Notes: a model not told the origin generated them from the sequence alone. A stretch of DNA of 64,000 bases from Myxococcales bacterium (GCA_004193285.1 SECP01000013.1:88096-152095); one strand, 5' to 3'. Positions 1 through 7,607 are shown, numbered from the stretch's first letter. A program made the numbers and translations.

Positions 1-7
1 ATGCGGC

Positions 8-388
8 TTGCTACGCTTGCCGAGGATGTCGACGCCGAGCCTCCTGACGAGCCTGTTCCTGGTGTTGCTCGTCTCGTGCGGCGGCGTGGTCGAACGGAGC
101 TCCCGCGATCGGGAAGTGGACGACCCGGCCGCGCCCGCGCCGACCGAGCTCCCGTCGGAGGACGAGCCAGCGGGCGGCATCGACCCCAACGCGGACACGG
201 CGCTGGGCGAGTGTGAGCTCGGCTTTCCGGAAACGTACTCGAAGCCCTGCGCCTGGGTTGCGGAGGACCGCTGCTACGACTCACGAAAGATGGCCTGCAA
301 CTGCGCCTGCCCGCGCGACCGTGACAGCCAATGCTTGAGCAACTTCGCCAATGGTCCGGACGGTCACGTCTGGGTCGCTTGTGACTGA
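8..388 (+). CDS. Cysteine-rich secreted lipoprotein, function unknown
   Basis: A short gene for a protein of up to 126 residues. The N-terminus is a lipoprotein signal: Arg at residues 3 and 6, a hydrophobic run, and a lipobox LVSC with the acceptor Cys at residue 24. An acidic, Pro-rich linker follows, then a C-terminal half with eight cysteines in about 60 residues, probably disulfide-bonded in the periplasm or on the cell surface. The chosen start is TTG at 8; ATG at 26 is possible but would remove the positive charges of the signal peptide, and the frame is open to the window edge, so the true start may lie upstream. I do not recognise the family. Confidence 0.6.
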   Translation: MLRLPRMSTPSLLTSLFLVLLVSCGGVVERSSRDREVDDPAAPAPTELPSEDEPAGGIDPNADTALGECELGFPETYSKPCAWVAEDRCYDSRKMACNCACPRDRDSQCLSNFANGPDGHVWVACD

Positions 389-406
389 GCCGGGGGCGCG
401 GCGGCG

Positions 407-1768
407 CTAGGGCTTGTTGGCGGCGCCGCGGAGGCGGGCGAGGCGCTCGCCGATGGCTTGCTCGAGGCCTTGGTTGGTCGGCTCGTAGAAGCGGGCGCCC
501 GCAAGCTCGTCCGGCAAATAGCTCTCGCCAGGCACGACGCTGCCTTCGAAGTCGGGCGGGTAGCGGTAACCATCGCCGTAGCCTTCCGCGCGCATCAGCT
601 TCGTCACCGCGTTGCGCAGCTTCTTGGGCACCGGCAGTGCGCCGTGCTCGGCGATGGCCGCCCGCGCGGCGCCGATGGCGGCCTTGACCGCCGCGGATTT
701 GGGACAGCTCGCCAGGTAGAGGCAGGCATGAGCGAGCGGATAGATTCCTTCCGGCATACCCATGCGCCGAAACGCTTCGTCCGCGCTGACCGCCACCTGC
801 AGCGCGCGAGGGTCCGCGTTGCCCACGTCTTCACTCGCGAAGATCATGAGCCGGCGTAGCAAGAAGAGCGGGTCGTCGCCGGCGTCCAGCATGCGCAGCA
901 GCCAGTAGAGCGCGGCGTCCGGGTCGCTGCCGCGCATGGATTTGATGAGCGCGCTGGAGACGTTGTAGTGCTCCTCACCCGACTTGTCGTAGAGCAGGGT
1001 GCGGCTCTCGGCGGCCGCTTCCACCACCGCCAAGTCCAGTTTGCCGCCTTGCGGCAGGGTGCTGGCCGCGGTTTCCAGCATGCCGAGAGCGCGCCGTGCG
1101 TCCCCTCCCGCCGCGCGCGCGATGGCGGCGAGGGCGGCCGGGTCGGCCTCGAGCTCCTGGCTGCCGATGCCGCGCTCGCGGTCGGCCAGCGCCCGCATCA
1201 ACAACTGCTCCACATCCTGTGGATGGAGCGCCTCCAGCCGGAAGACGCGGCAGCGCGAGAGCACCGCCGCATTGACCGCAAACGACGGGTTCTCCGTCGT
1301 CGCGCCGATGAGCGTGATCGTGCCGTCCTCCACGTGCGGCAAGAACGCGTCTTGCTGGCCCTTATTGAAGCGGTGGATCTCGTCCACGAACAAGATCGTG
1401 GGCTTGCCCTGGTAGGCGCGCCGTTCGCGCGCGGCCGCCAGCAGCTCGCGCAGCTCCGGGAGCCCGCCGAGCACCGCGCTGAAGCGCACGAACTCCGCGC
1501 GCGTGAGCTGAGAAACCACGTGGGCGAGCGTGGTCTTACCGGAGCCCGGCGGGCCCCAGAGGATGAGCGACGGCACGCGATCTTTGCGGATCACGTCGCG
1601 CAGCAGCTTGCCCTCGCGCAGCAGCTGCTGCTGCCCCACCACCTCCTCGAGCGACTGAGGACGCATCCGATCCGCGAGCGGCGGCGTCGCCTGGGCGCCC
1701 AGGTGCGTGCGCCGGGCCGCCGCCTCCATGAGCGTGGGAGAGCTGCTCGACGCCGGCTTCTTCGCCAT
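407..1768 (-). CDS. rarA: Replication-associated recombination protein A (AAA+ ATPase)
   Basis: Encodes a 453-residue RarA/MgsA (WRNIP1) family clamp-loader-like AAA+ ATPase that acts at stalled replication forks. Visible are Walker A GPPGSGKTT at residues 72-80, a Walker B/DEIH segment (FVDEIHRFNKGQQ) near residue 125, the sensor stretch IGATTENPSF, and the C-terminal MgsA helical region with HACLYLA and the YPPDFEG/YLP motifs typical of the family. Length is normal. It lies 11 nt downstream of yggS on the same strand and is the last gene of a leftward run of four. The genes do not share an obvious pathway. Confidence 0.95.
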   Translation of the reverse strand: MAKKPASSSSPTLMEAAARRTHLGAQATPPLADRMRPQSLEEVVGQQQLLREGKLLRDVIRKDRVPSLILWGPPGSGKTTLAHVVSQLTRAEFVRFSAVLGGLPELRELLAAARERRAYQGKPTILFVDEIHRFNKGQQDAFLPHVEDGTITLIGATTENPSFAVNAAVLSRCRVFRLEALHPQDVEQLLMRALADRERGIGSQELEADPAALAAIARAAGGDARRALGMLETAASTLPQGGKLDLAVVEAAAESRTLLYDKSGEEHYNVSSALIKSMRGSDPDAALYWLLRMLDAGDDPLFLLRRLMIFASEDVGNADPRALQVAVSADEAFRRMGMPEGIYPLAHACLYLASCPKSAAVKAAIGAARAAIAEHGALPVPKKLRNAVTKLMRAEGYGDGYRYPPDFEGSVVPGESYLPDELAGARFYEPTNQGLEQAIGERLARLRGAANKP

Positions 1769-1779
1769 CCACCGCTGGT

Positions 1780-2478
1780 TTAGCGCAGGGCCGCGGGGCG
1801 CGCCCCGAAGATCGCCGTGCCAACGCGCACGAGCGTCGCCCCCGCCGCCACCGCCTGCTCCAAGTCGTGGGTCATGCCCATGCTCAGCTCCGGCAGCCGC
1901 GAAGCGCCGCCGTGCTCGTCACGGAGCCGCGCCAGGCGCTGAAAATGCGGCAACGCGCCCGCTGGATCTTCGGTGAGCGGCGGCACGCACATCAAGCCGT
2001 GCAGCGCGAGCCGGGGCAGCGCCTCGATGCCCTGTAGCAGCTCCGCGAGGTGCTCGGGGGCGAGGCCGTGTTTTTGCTCCTCGCCCGCGATGCTCACCTC
2101 GACCAGCACCGGCAGGGTGCCCGGCGAGGCGCTCGCCGCGAGCCGTTTGTCCAGCTCGCGCGCCAGCTCCACGCTGTCCACCGTGTGCAGCAATGAGAGG
2201 AGCGGCGCCACCAGCTTTGCTTTGTTGCGCTGCAAATGCCCGATCAAGTGCCAGCGCAGGTCCGGCAGATCCGCGAGCTCTTCGGCTTTCTGCAGCAGCT
2301 CTTGGACGTAGTTCTCTCCGAAGTCTCGCTGCCCGGCTTCGTAGGCCTCGCGCACGGCGCTCGCCGGGTGCGTCTTGGAGACGGCCACGAGCCGTACTGC
2401 CTCCGCGTCACGACCCGCCGCCTGCGCGGCCGCACCGATGCGCGCTCGTACGCTGCGTAGCGCCTCCGCGATCGTCAC
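1780..2478 (-). CDS. yggS: YggS-family pyridoxal-phosphate homeostasis protein
   Basis: A 232-residue single-domain PLP-binding protein of the YggS/PROSC (PLPBP) family, which buffers free PLP and affects amino-acid and keto-acid pools; no enzymatic activity is established for the family. The PLP lysine is in VAVSKTHP near residue 38, followed by FGENYVQE, WHLIGHLQRNK and the C-terminal SMGMTHDLEQA and VRVGTAIFG motifs, all family hallmarks. The start is GTG at 2478, which overlaps the TGA of the upstream lipoprotein gene (GTGA); a longer open frame exists but its extra 157 residues are out-of-frame translation of that gene. Overlap suggests translational coupling. Confidence 0.93.
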   Translation of the reverse strand: MTIAEALRSVRARIGAAAQAAGRDAEAVRLVAVSKTHPASAVREAYEAGQRDFGENYVQELLQKAEELADLPDLRWHLIGHLQRNKAKLVAPLLSLLHTVDSVELARELDKRLAASASPGTLPVLVEVSIAGEEQKHGLAPEHLAELLQGIEALPRLALHGLMCVPPLTEDPAGALPHFQRLARLRDEHGGASRLPELSMGMTHDLEQAVAAGATLVRVGTAIFGARPAALR

Positions 2479-2984
2479 TTGGCCACTCGCGATAGCGTGA
2501 CGTCCGCGCGCCTCACCTGCAGGCTGTCGCCGCTGGAGGCGCTGAGGGGCCCCTTCAAATCCTCGCCCGAGCGCGCCGCGAGGATCACGCCCTGAAAGCC
2601 GCCGGGAGTGACGGGCGCGAGCGAAAGCGCGGCGCGGTCGCCCTCGAAACGCCCGCTGACCGTGAGCTCCCCGAGCGCGCCCTTGGCGACGCCGCTCGCG
2701 GTGCCATCCGCGCTGACCTCCACCGCGAGCTGACCTTTGCCGCTCGCTTGCTTGCCGTCGTCCGACTTCCACTCTTTGACGCCGCCGGTCGGCATCTCGA
2801 TGCGATACAGCGCCGCGTCGAAGGTGCCTTGCCACGCGCCTTCGAACCACGGCTTGTCTACCGGCGCGGCGGGCGCCGACACCGAGGCGGATGCGGGGGC
2901 CGCCGTGGGCACGGGCGGAGCGGGCTCGCTCTTCGTTTCGTTTCGACAACCAGCGAGCAAGAGCAGCAGCAGCGCGCGCTTCAC
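2475..2984 (-). CDS. Putative lipoprotein, function unknown
   Basis: A 169-residue protein with a lipoprotein signal: MKR, a poly-Leu core and lipobox LAGC with Cys13. The rest is a small beta-rich domain (ending in LSRVAK) preceded by a Pro/Ala/Ser linker. Its content suggests a single periplasmic sandwich-like domain, but I recognise no motif. Its ATG overlaps the stop of the SpoA-domain gene upstream (ATGA) and its stop overlaps yggS (GTGA), so it sits inside a tightly coupled operon. Confidence 0.7.
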   Translation of the reverse strand: MKRALLLLLLAGCRNETKSEPAPPVPTAAPASASVSAPAAPVDKPWFEGAWQGTFDAALYRIEMPTGGVKEWKSDDGKQASGKGQLAVEVSADGTASGVAKGALGELTVSGRFEGDRAALSLAPVTPGGFQGVILAARSGEDLKGPLSASSGDSLQVRRADVTLSRVAK

Positions 2985-4015
2985 GTCGCCTCGTACAGCT
3001 TCTGAATGCGCACGCCGACTTGGCCGTCCACGTTCACCAGCTCGCCGCGCCCCACCTCGCGCCCTGCGACGCGCAGCACCACCGGCTCCGCGATGCGCTG
3101 CGCGGTCTCGATCACGTCACCCGGGCCGAGCCGCGCCCATTCTCGCGCGGTCATGCTCACCGCGCCAAGCTCCACCCGTACCACCACCGGCGTCTCGAGC
3201 AGCACGTCAGTCAGCGTTTCCCCATCCGTCGTCACTGGTTTAGCTGGTTCCACCGAGAGCCTCGCTTCTGCCGCTTCGCCTACCATAAGTCGCGCGTCGG
3301 GCCGAAGCTCCACCGAAATTCCGCGTTCACAGCCCGGCGCTACCAAGATGGCGCGCCCTCCACCAGTTGCGTCGATCGTGCCACCTTCGCCTAGCAAAAG
3401 CGCACCGCCCAGCTCCAAGCCGAGCAGCTCGTGGCGCTCCACCGCTACCGTGCCGACGACGAGCGGCACCCGCAGCGTGAGCTCGCCCAGCTGGGCCAGG
3501 CTCGGCTCCGGCAGTGGCGCCGCTTCGGCCCCGACCACGAATGCGGTCAGCGAAAAAGGTCGGCCCTCCAGGAGCAAAGTGACCTCCGCTACCAAGGCTT
3601 CCTCGCCGATCGGCGGCGCGCCGAGCAGCGTCGTCGCGAGCCCGCACCGCCGCGCTGTCTCCACCGCGAGCGCCGCGAGCAGCGCAGCCAGCGGCGCCGA
3701 CAGCGGCGCGCTCGGGTCGGTCAGCGGTTCACCGCGCCGCAGCACCCGCGCCGCGATGAAAGCGGCGAGCGCTGGCTCCACGAGCGCGCCGAGGGCCAAG
3801 CTTTCGTGGCTGAGCCACACCGCTTGGGAGAGGGCCGGCGCGCGGCCGAGCTGGCAGCGTCGCACGAAGACCTCGCAGGGGATCTCCAGGAGCTCGCCGA
3901 GCGCGCCCTCCGCTCGCGAGCACGAGGCGCGCAGGCTCTGCCGTGCGCTCGCGGAGACGCGCACGGCCGCCCGCGAGACCGGCTCCAAAGCTCCCCAGGG
4001 GTAGGCCGACATCAT
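2981..4015 (-). CDS. SpoA-domain protein, FliM/FliN or type III secretion SctQ-like
   Basis: A 344-residue protein whose last ~75 residues match the SpoA (FliN/SctQ C-ring) domain: LTDVLLETPVVVRVELGAVSM, then a region on GPGDVIETAQ and a C-terminal VNVDGQVGVRIQKL, which corresponds to the usual G(E)-V/D-G-N-x-A/G-V-R-I signature. The ~250-residue N-terminal part has the low-similarity beta/alpha layout of SctQ/YscQ cargo-docking proteins. Family members build the cytoplasmic sorting platform of type III secretion systems or the flagellar switch. No other flagellar or secretion gene is present in the window, so this is either an orphan or a far outlier of a cluster elsewhere. First gene of the operon with a lipoprotein, yggS and rarA; start ATG at 4015 or the adjacent in-frame ATG at 4012. 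Confidence 0.72.
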   Translation of the reverse strand: MMSAYPWGALEPVSRAAVRVSASARQSLRASCSRAEGALGELLEIPCEVFVRRCQLGRAPALSQAVWLSHESLALGALVEPALAAFIAARVLRRGEPLTDPSAPLSAPLAALLAALAVETARRCGLATTLLGAPPIGEEALVAEVTLLLEGRPFSLTAFVVGAEAAPLPEPSLAQLGELTLRVPLVVGTVAVERHELLGLELGGALLLGEGGTIDATGGGRAILVAPGCERGISVELRPDARLMVGEAAEARLSVEPAKPVTTDGETLTDVLLETPVVVRVELGAVSMTAREWARLGPGDVIETAQRIAEPVVLRVAGREVGRGELVNVDGQVGVRIQKLYEAT

Positions 4016-4055
4016 GACGAGTCGCGCACTTTACCGCGGCGCTCCTGCAAACCGG

Positions 4056-4162
4056 TTATCCCCAGTCGCTAGTAGGGTTTTCCCCAGGGTGTGGACGAAA
4101 AATCCCAGCTAATTCGGATAGTTACGGCTGTGTCCACAGGCCATCCACAACGCTGTGGATGA
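4056..4162. promoter_or_regulatory. Cluster of DnaA-box-like 9-mers
   Basis: The 204-bp gap between the divergent SpoA-domain and TPR genes holds six 9-mers within one or two mismatches of the DnaA box TTATCCACA: 4056-4064 (TTATCCCCA), 4078-4086 (TTTTCCCCA), 4090-4098 (reverse), 4130-4138, 4141-4149 and 4154-4162 (reverse, TCATCCACA). The last two form an inverted repeat ATCCACA-N4-TGTGGAT. The stretch is also the most AT-rich part of the local sequence. It could be a DnaA-binding regulatory or titration site, or an origin-like region; no dnaA or dnaN gene is nearby. Assignment is by consensus only. Confidence 0.4.
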
Positions 4163-4219
4163 TGCGGGACGGGCCGCAACCATTTTCTGAGCCTCCGCCG
4201 ACCGTGTTATCCGTTTTGC

Positions 4220-4879
4220 ATGCGCAAGCTGACCTTGGTGCTCGGGCTGTCGACGATGGCGCTCACGACGGCCGCTTACGGCGCGGACCCCCAGGCGCCG
4301 GTTCCCGCGAGCAAGAGCAGCGCGCCGAGTGCTCCGGCGGTCGGGGCGGACGGCGTGCGCCGCGACGCCAAGGGCGTCAAAGGCATCAGCCCCTACGTGG
4401 AGCTCGTCAACAAGGGCGACCGCGCGTACGTCTCCCGCGACTTCGACGGCGCGATCGCCGCCTACCGCGAAGCCATCCAAACCGAGCCCCAGAATCCGGT
4501 CGGTCACTACCGGGTCGGCAGCGCGCAGCTCGCCAAGGGCGACCAAAAGGAAGCCGAGGCGGCGTGGGTCGCGGGCCTGCGCTTCGCGGGGCAGGACGGC
4601 ACGATCAAGGCCAGAATCCAGTTTGCCCTCGCGGACCTGCGCGAGCGCCAAAAGAACAGCGACGAGGCCATCGCCCGCTGGAAGGACTACTCCAAGACCG
4701 CCGAGGACTACAAAGAGGCCACCACCTACCCGGCCACCGCTACCGAGCGCGTCTCCCGCAACGAAGCGTGGAAGAAGAACGCCGCCGAGAGCGCAGAAGT
4801 GAAAGAGCGCATCGCCAAGCGCCTCAAAGAAGCGGACGAAGCCTCCCGCAAGAGCGCCGCGGATCCGAAGAACAAGTAG
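4220..4879 (+). CDS. Exported TPR-repeat protein, function unknown
   Basis: Encodes 219 residues with a cleavable signal peptide (MRKLT, hydrophobic core, AYGA cut site near residue 22). After an Ala/Pro/Ser linker, residues about 65-150 contain two to three tetratricopeptide-like helices (GDRAYVSRDFDGAIAAYREA, then a VGHYRVGSAQLAKGDQKEA unit). The C-terminus is a long charged helix rich in Lys, Glu and Ala, likely a coiled coil. TPR proteins of this kind scaffold protein complexes in the periplasm; partners are unknown. It is transcribed divergently from the SpoA-domain gene across the DnaA-box-like cluster. Confidence 0.75.
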   Translation: MRKLTLVLGLSTMALTTAAYGADPQAPVPASKSSAPSAPAVGADGVRRDAKGVKGISPYVELVNKGDRAYVSRDFDGAIAAYREAIQTEPQNPVGHYRVGSAQLAKGDQKEAEAAWVAGLRFAGQDGTIKARIQFALADLRERQKNSDEAIARWKDYSKTAEDYKEATTYPATATERVSRNEAWKKNAAESAEVKERIAKRLKEADEASRKSAADPKNK

Positions 4880-4949
4880 GGGAATTGGCCGCGGTCACCT
4901 CGAGCGAATTCGTGCAGCTGCTCGCGCGCGACCTGACCAACCCTCCGAG

Positions 4950-5183
4950 GTGAGCCTTGCGCGGTGTCCGACCAGCCTCGTGGGTTTACCGGCGGCACGG
5001 ATTCAAACCGAGCTCGGTCAAGCTCGGTGGAGCGCCGGCTGCCGCGACTCCGAAACGCAGTGCACGCGGCTCTACTCGTTCTACTACCTGCCATCGAGCT
5101 GGATCGGCGGGGGCCAAGAGGCCGAGCTCCGCATCGACGAAGATCAGCGCGTTGCTGCCGTGCGCTGTTACTTCACTCAGTGA
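4950..5183 (+). CDS. Small ORF, possibly the 3' end of a decayed gene
   Basis: A 77-codon frame whose last ~45 residues look protein-like (YSFYYLPSSWIGGGQ, then an acidic beta segment ending in AVRCYFTQ), unlike the preceding residues. The segment just upstream, 4890-4953 in a different frame, also looks coding (SSEFVQLLARDL). Together they suggest either a short real gene or the frameshifted remains of a longer one. Support for a real 3' end comes from the dispersed double-stem repeat that starts 6 nt after the TGA, as it does after two clear genes elsewhere in the window. No function can be assigned. Confidence 0.3.
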   Translation: MSLARCPTSLVGLPAARIQTELGQARWSAGCRDSETQCTRLYSFYYLPSSWIGGGQEAELRIDEDQRVAAVRCYFTQ

Positions 5184-5189
5184 CGTTGG

Positions 5190-5226
5190 GGCTGCCGCGC
5201 CGCAGCCCGACTCGCAGAAGGCTGCC
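5190..5226 (-). repeat. Gene-end double-stem repeat, copy R1
   Basis: A ~37-nt element that reads GGCTGCCGCGCCGCAGCC followed by a short GCAG...CTGC stem. It begins 6 nt after the stop of the small ORF ending at 5183, in the same direction as that ORF. Other copies are at 5966-6001, 41308-41344 and 53715-53749. The strong first stem could act as a factor-assisted terminator or an mRNA 3'-end stabiliser. Confidence 0.7.
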
Positions 5227-5444
5227 GTGCGTAACCAGGTCGCGCTCAGCGCTCGTGCGTCGCGCAGCGGGCAAGCGATAGCGAGTAGCGATTTTGCCTA
5301 CCGCGACGGCGCGATCGCGAGGTCGATGTCGGCCACGCCGCAGCATGGCGCGTCGCCGTAGGGCGGCGCGGCGTTCGTTGGCGCGGTTCCCTGCTCGCGC
5401 CAACGCAGGGTTACCAAGGTCAGGTATTCGTCGCGCCAGCGACG

Positions 5445-5509
5445 CTCGTTGACGAGGGCCCACGTGGGCGCTCGCATTCGCAGCGCCTCGCAAACAGCCA
5501 TTGCGATCA
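5445..5509. repeat. 65-bp direct repeat, copy a
   Basis: Matches 5745-5809 at 63 of 65 positions. It contains the 12-bp perfect palindrome GCCCACGTGGGC at 5458-5469, which is also found in the two large units of the 42-kb array. Confidence 0.9.
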
Positions 5510-5744
5510 CGGGCAAAGTGACCGTTGCCGCTCCCGGTGAACCGCGCTTCTTCGCACGTGGCCGCCGATGGTGCGTTCGGCACGTCGCTACGAGGTCGCT
5601 GACGAGGTGGCCGTTCGCGGCGTCGTCGCGACACCGATGTCGGTCGCCGGACATGGCGCGCCGCAGCGCAGGCGAACGACTTCGTTGTCGCGGCCATTTG
5701 ACTGGCTCCGCCGTCGCCGGCGCGCAGCATCCGAGGCGCCGAGC

Positions 5745-5809
5745 CTCGTTGACGAGCGCCCACGTGGGCGCCCGCATTCGCAGCGCCTCGCAAACAGCCA
5801 TTGCGATCA
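5745..5809. repeat. 65-bp direct repeat, copy b
   Basis: Second copy, exactly 300 bp downstream of copy a, with palindrome GCCCACGTGGGC at 5758-5769. The sequences between the copies are also loosely similar to the flank of copy a (both carry a GATGTCGG...CATGGCGCG block), so a ~300-bp unit was probably duplicated and then diverged. Confidence 0.9.
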
Positions 5810-5965
5810 TGCCCCATCGGGGCGATCGGCGATGCGTGCGGTCGTAGCCCTCGTCGATACGTGGATAACCGCCGTCGAAGCCGACTGGGCGCTAGCACTG
5901 CGGACGCTCATCAGGTGACAACGCTTGCCGGGAACGAGGCGAGCAGGGGAACCGAACGACGATAC

Positions 5966-6001
5966 GGCAGCTTCTGCGAGGAGGGCTGCGACGTGGCAGC
6001 C
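5966..6001 (+). repeat. Gene-end double-stem repeat, copy R2 (terminator-like)
   Basis: Read on the minus strand this lies 23 nt beyond the stop of the lipoprotein gene 6025-6771 and in its orientation. Here the main stem is extended to 11 perfect pairs (5979-5989 with 5996-6006, 6-nt loop). No T-tract follows, so it would not be a classical intrinsic terminator. Confidence 0.65.
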
Positions 6002-6024
6002 CTCCTTGCGAAGATCTTACCCGC

Positions 6025-6771
6025 TCAGATGCAGGCGACTCCGCACGCTGCGCCGGGACACTCCTCTTCCGTGACGCAGCCCGTCTCCACGAGGCTACAT
6101 TGGCTCATGGCTGCGCCGCCGCTGCATGCCACGCAGCGCGAGACGAGCGAGGTGCCTTCTGGACAAGTCACGTCGTCGTCCGGGCAGCCCGCCTCGTTGC
6201 AGATGAGCTGACCGTCGTCGCACTCGCACTCGTTGCAGTCGAAAGGGCTGGGGATGCGCCGGGCGCCGTGCGGGTAGGTGACGCCCGCGACGCGACACGC
6301 GGCTTGGCGGCCGTCTCCACACACGCCGTCCTCCGCCGAGACCCAGTGACCTTCCTCGCAGTAAAGCGCCACGCGCCAGGGCTGGCCCTCGTACTCCGTG
6401 AGCACGCACTCGGGCGGCGCCGCGTCGCAAGCGCACCCGGTGAAGCCGGACTCGATGGCGAGGTAGGGGCGTTTGGTCGGAGAAAAGCAGTCGGTTCCAG
6501 CGCCTCCGGCTGCGCCAGCAATACCAGCGCCTCCGGCTGCGCCAGCAATACCAGCGCCTCCGGCTGCGCCGGCGATGCTCGGAGGCTTCGGCGTGCCGGT
6601 GCCGCCGTTCGGTAGCACGGCGCCCTTTCCGGCGTTCTCGTCGTTGCGGGTGCCTCCGCTGCCTCCACCCGCGACGGGCTCATCCCCCAGCGCACGCTCG
6701 GTCGGCGCGCACGCCGCCGCGACGCCCAGCAGCATGAATCCGAATCCCCACCCCGTATTTAGATGCTTCAT
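6025..6771 (-). CDS. Cysteine-rich surface lipoprotein with in-frame repeat linker
   Basis: A 248-residue lipoprotein. The start is ATG 6771, preceded at good spacing by GGAGG; an ATG 18 nt upstream is less likely. The signal peptide ends at a VAAAC-type lipobox. The linker contains three in-frame copies of a 9-residue AGAAGGAGI unit, encoded by near-perfect 27-bp repeats (about 6494-6580). The C-terminal ~150 residues carry over 20 cysteines, including FDCNECECDDGQLICN, which resembles von Willebrand C/pacifastin-like modules in spacing. Such proteins are typical of myxobacterial outer surfaces. Function and partners are unknown. Confidence 0.7.
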   Translation of the reverse strand: MKHLNTGWGFGFMLLGVAAACAPTERALGDEPVAGGGSGGTRNDENAGKGAVLPNGGTGTPKPPSIAGAAGGAGIAGAAGGAGIAGAAGGAGTDCFSPTKRPYLAIESGFTGCACDAAPPECVLTEYEGQPWRVALYCEEGHWVSAEDGVCGDGRQAACRVAGVTYPHGARRIPSPFDCNECECDDGQLICNEAGCPDDDVTCPEGTSLVSRCVACSGGAAMSQCSLVETGCVTEEECPGAACGVACI

Positions 6772-6836
6772 CCTAGTTCCTCCACTCAAGTCTTGTCGTG
6801 GGGGCCGCCCATCGATCCCTCAGGGTCCGAAAGCGG

Positions 6837-7607
6837 TCAAGGAGCCGCGAGCAGCGCCCTGAGGCGCGCGGCGTGCGGATCGTTCGGGTAGCTCACGAGG
6901 TAGCGTTCGGCGAGCGCGCGCGCCGCGTCGTTGCGCCCGGCGCTGGCGAGCGCGTCGATGCGCAGCAGCTGGGCTTCGCGGTCCAACGTGCCGGTGCGGG
7001 CGCGGCGGTCGTGATCGTCGAGCTCACGCAACGCCGCCGCGGCGTCGCCCGCCGTGAGCGCGCGCCGAGCGCCGTCGATGAGCGCGATTTCTCGGCTCAG
7101 GCTCTGGCCGTCGGGTAGGCGCGCGCTCGAAGCGGCGCTGGGAACTGGCGCGGCGGCCGCGACCACGCGTTGGGGGGCGCGCTGCGGCGTGCCGGTGGCC
7201 GCGGTTGCGCTCGCGCTGGTCGCGGGCCGAATTGGGGGCGCCGGGAGCCGCTTGGCGGGTTGCGATTCGGCCTCGACGGCGGGGCGGACGGCCGCTGGAT
7301 TCGACGCCCTCTCGGCGGGAGCCGCGAGGTGTGAGGCCAGCGTCGCGCTGCCCGCCAGCGTCAAGCCAATGAGCGTGCCCACCGCCAGCGACTTGAGCGC
7401 GACGGTCGCCGCGCCCGCGGTCGCCACGGTGGTGGTCGCCGCGGCGGCGGTCGCGGTGCTGCCGGCGATGGCGGTGGCGCTGAGGCCGAGTGCGAGCGCC
7501 GCTCCGCGCACGGCCTTGGCGTGCGGTCGCTCCGCTGCTCCGGCGTGCAGCAGGTTGCGCGCGGCGGTGTTTCTACTCGACTCGAGCAAACGAACGGGGC
7601 CGTTCAT
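6837..7607 (-). CDS. Membrane-anchored partner of the ECF sigma factor, function unknown
   Basis: A 256-residue protein. The start ATG at 7607 overlaps the sigma-factor stop (ATGA), so the two are translationally coupled. One or two hydrophobic Ala/Thr/Gly-rich stretches lie in residues about 40-100, a Pro/Ala linker follows, and the C-terminal ~90 residues form a TPR-like alpha-helical repeat (ALTAGDAAAALRELDDHDRR, then REAQLLRIDALASAGRNDAA). Genes of this layout commonly follow ECF sigma factors in myxobacteria and are candidate anti-sigma or sensor proteins. No zinc-binding anti-sigma motif is visible, so the regulatory role is inferred from position only. Confidence 0.6.
   Translation of the reverse strand: MNGPVRLLESSRNTAARNLLHAGAAERPHAKAVRGAALALGLSATAIAGSTATAAAATTTVATAGAATVALKSLAVGTLIGLTLAGSATLASHLAAPAERASNPAAVRPAVEAESQPAKRLPAPPIRPATSASATAATGTPQRAPQRVVAAAAPVPSAASSARLPDGQSLSREIALIDGARRALTAGDAAAALRELDDHDRRARTGTLDREAQLLRIDALASAGRNDAARALAERYLVSYPNDPHAARLRALLAAP

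Larger units (their letters stand above)
5184..6024. other. Gene-free intergenic island with repeats
   Basis: This 841-bp stretch has no believable coding region: open frames in it are short, mutually overlapping and low-complexity. It holds the double-stem repeats R1 and R2 near its ends, a pair of 65-bp direct repeats exactly 300 bp apart, and segments that match, in inverted orientation, the tandem units of the 42-kb island. Confidence 0.65.

Noticed and set aside
2981..4015. A complete type III secretion or flagellar locus
   Set aside because: Only one SpoA-domain gene is present; no export apparatus, ATPase or needle genes were seen.
4980..5010. tRNA T-arm-like GGATTCAAACC
   Set aside because: No acceptor, D or anticodon stem can be drawn around it.
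5190..6001. R1 and R2 as terminal inverted repeats of a MITE
   Set aside because: No target-site duplication at the ends, and their orientation is better explained by the two facing genes whose stops they follow.
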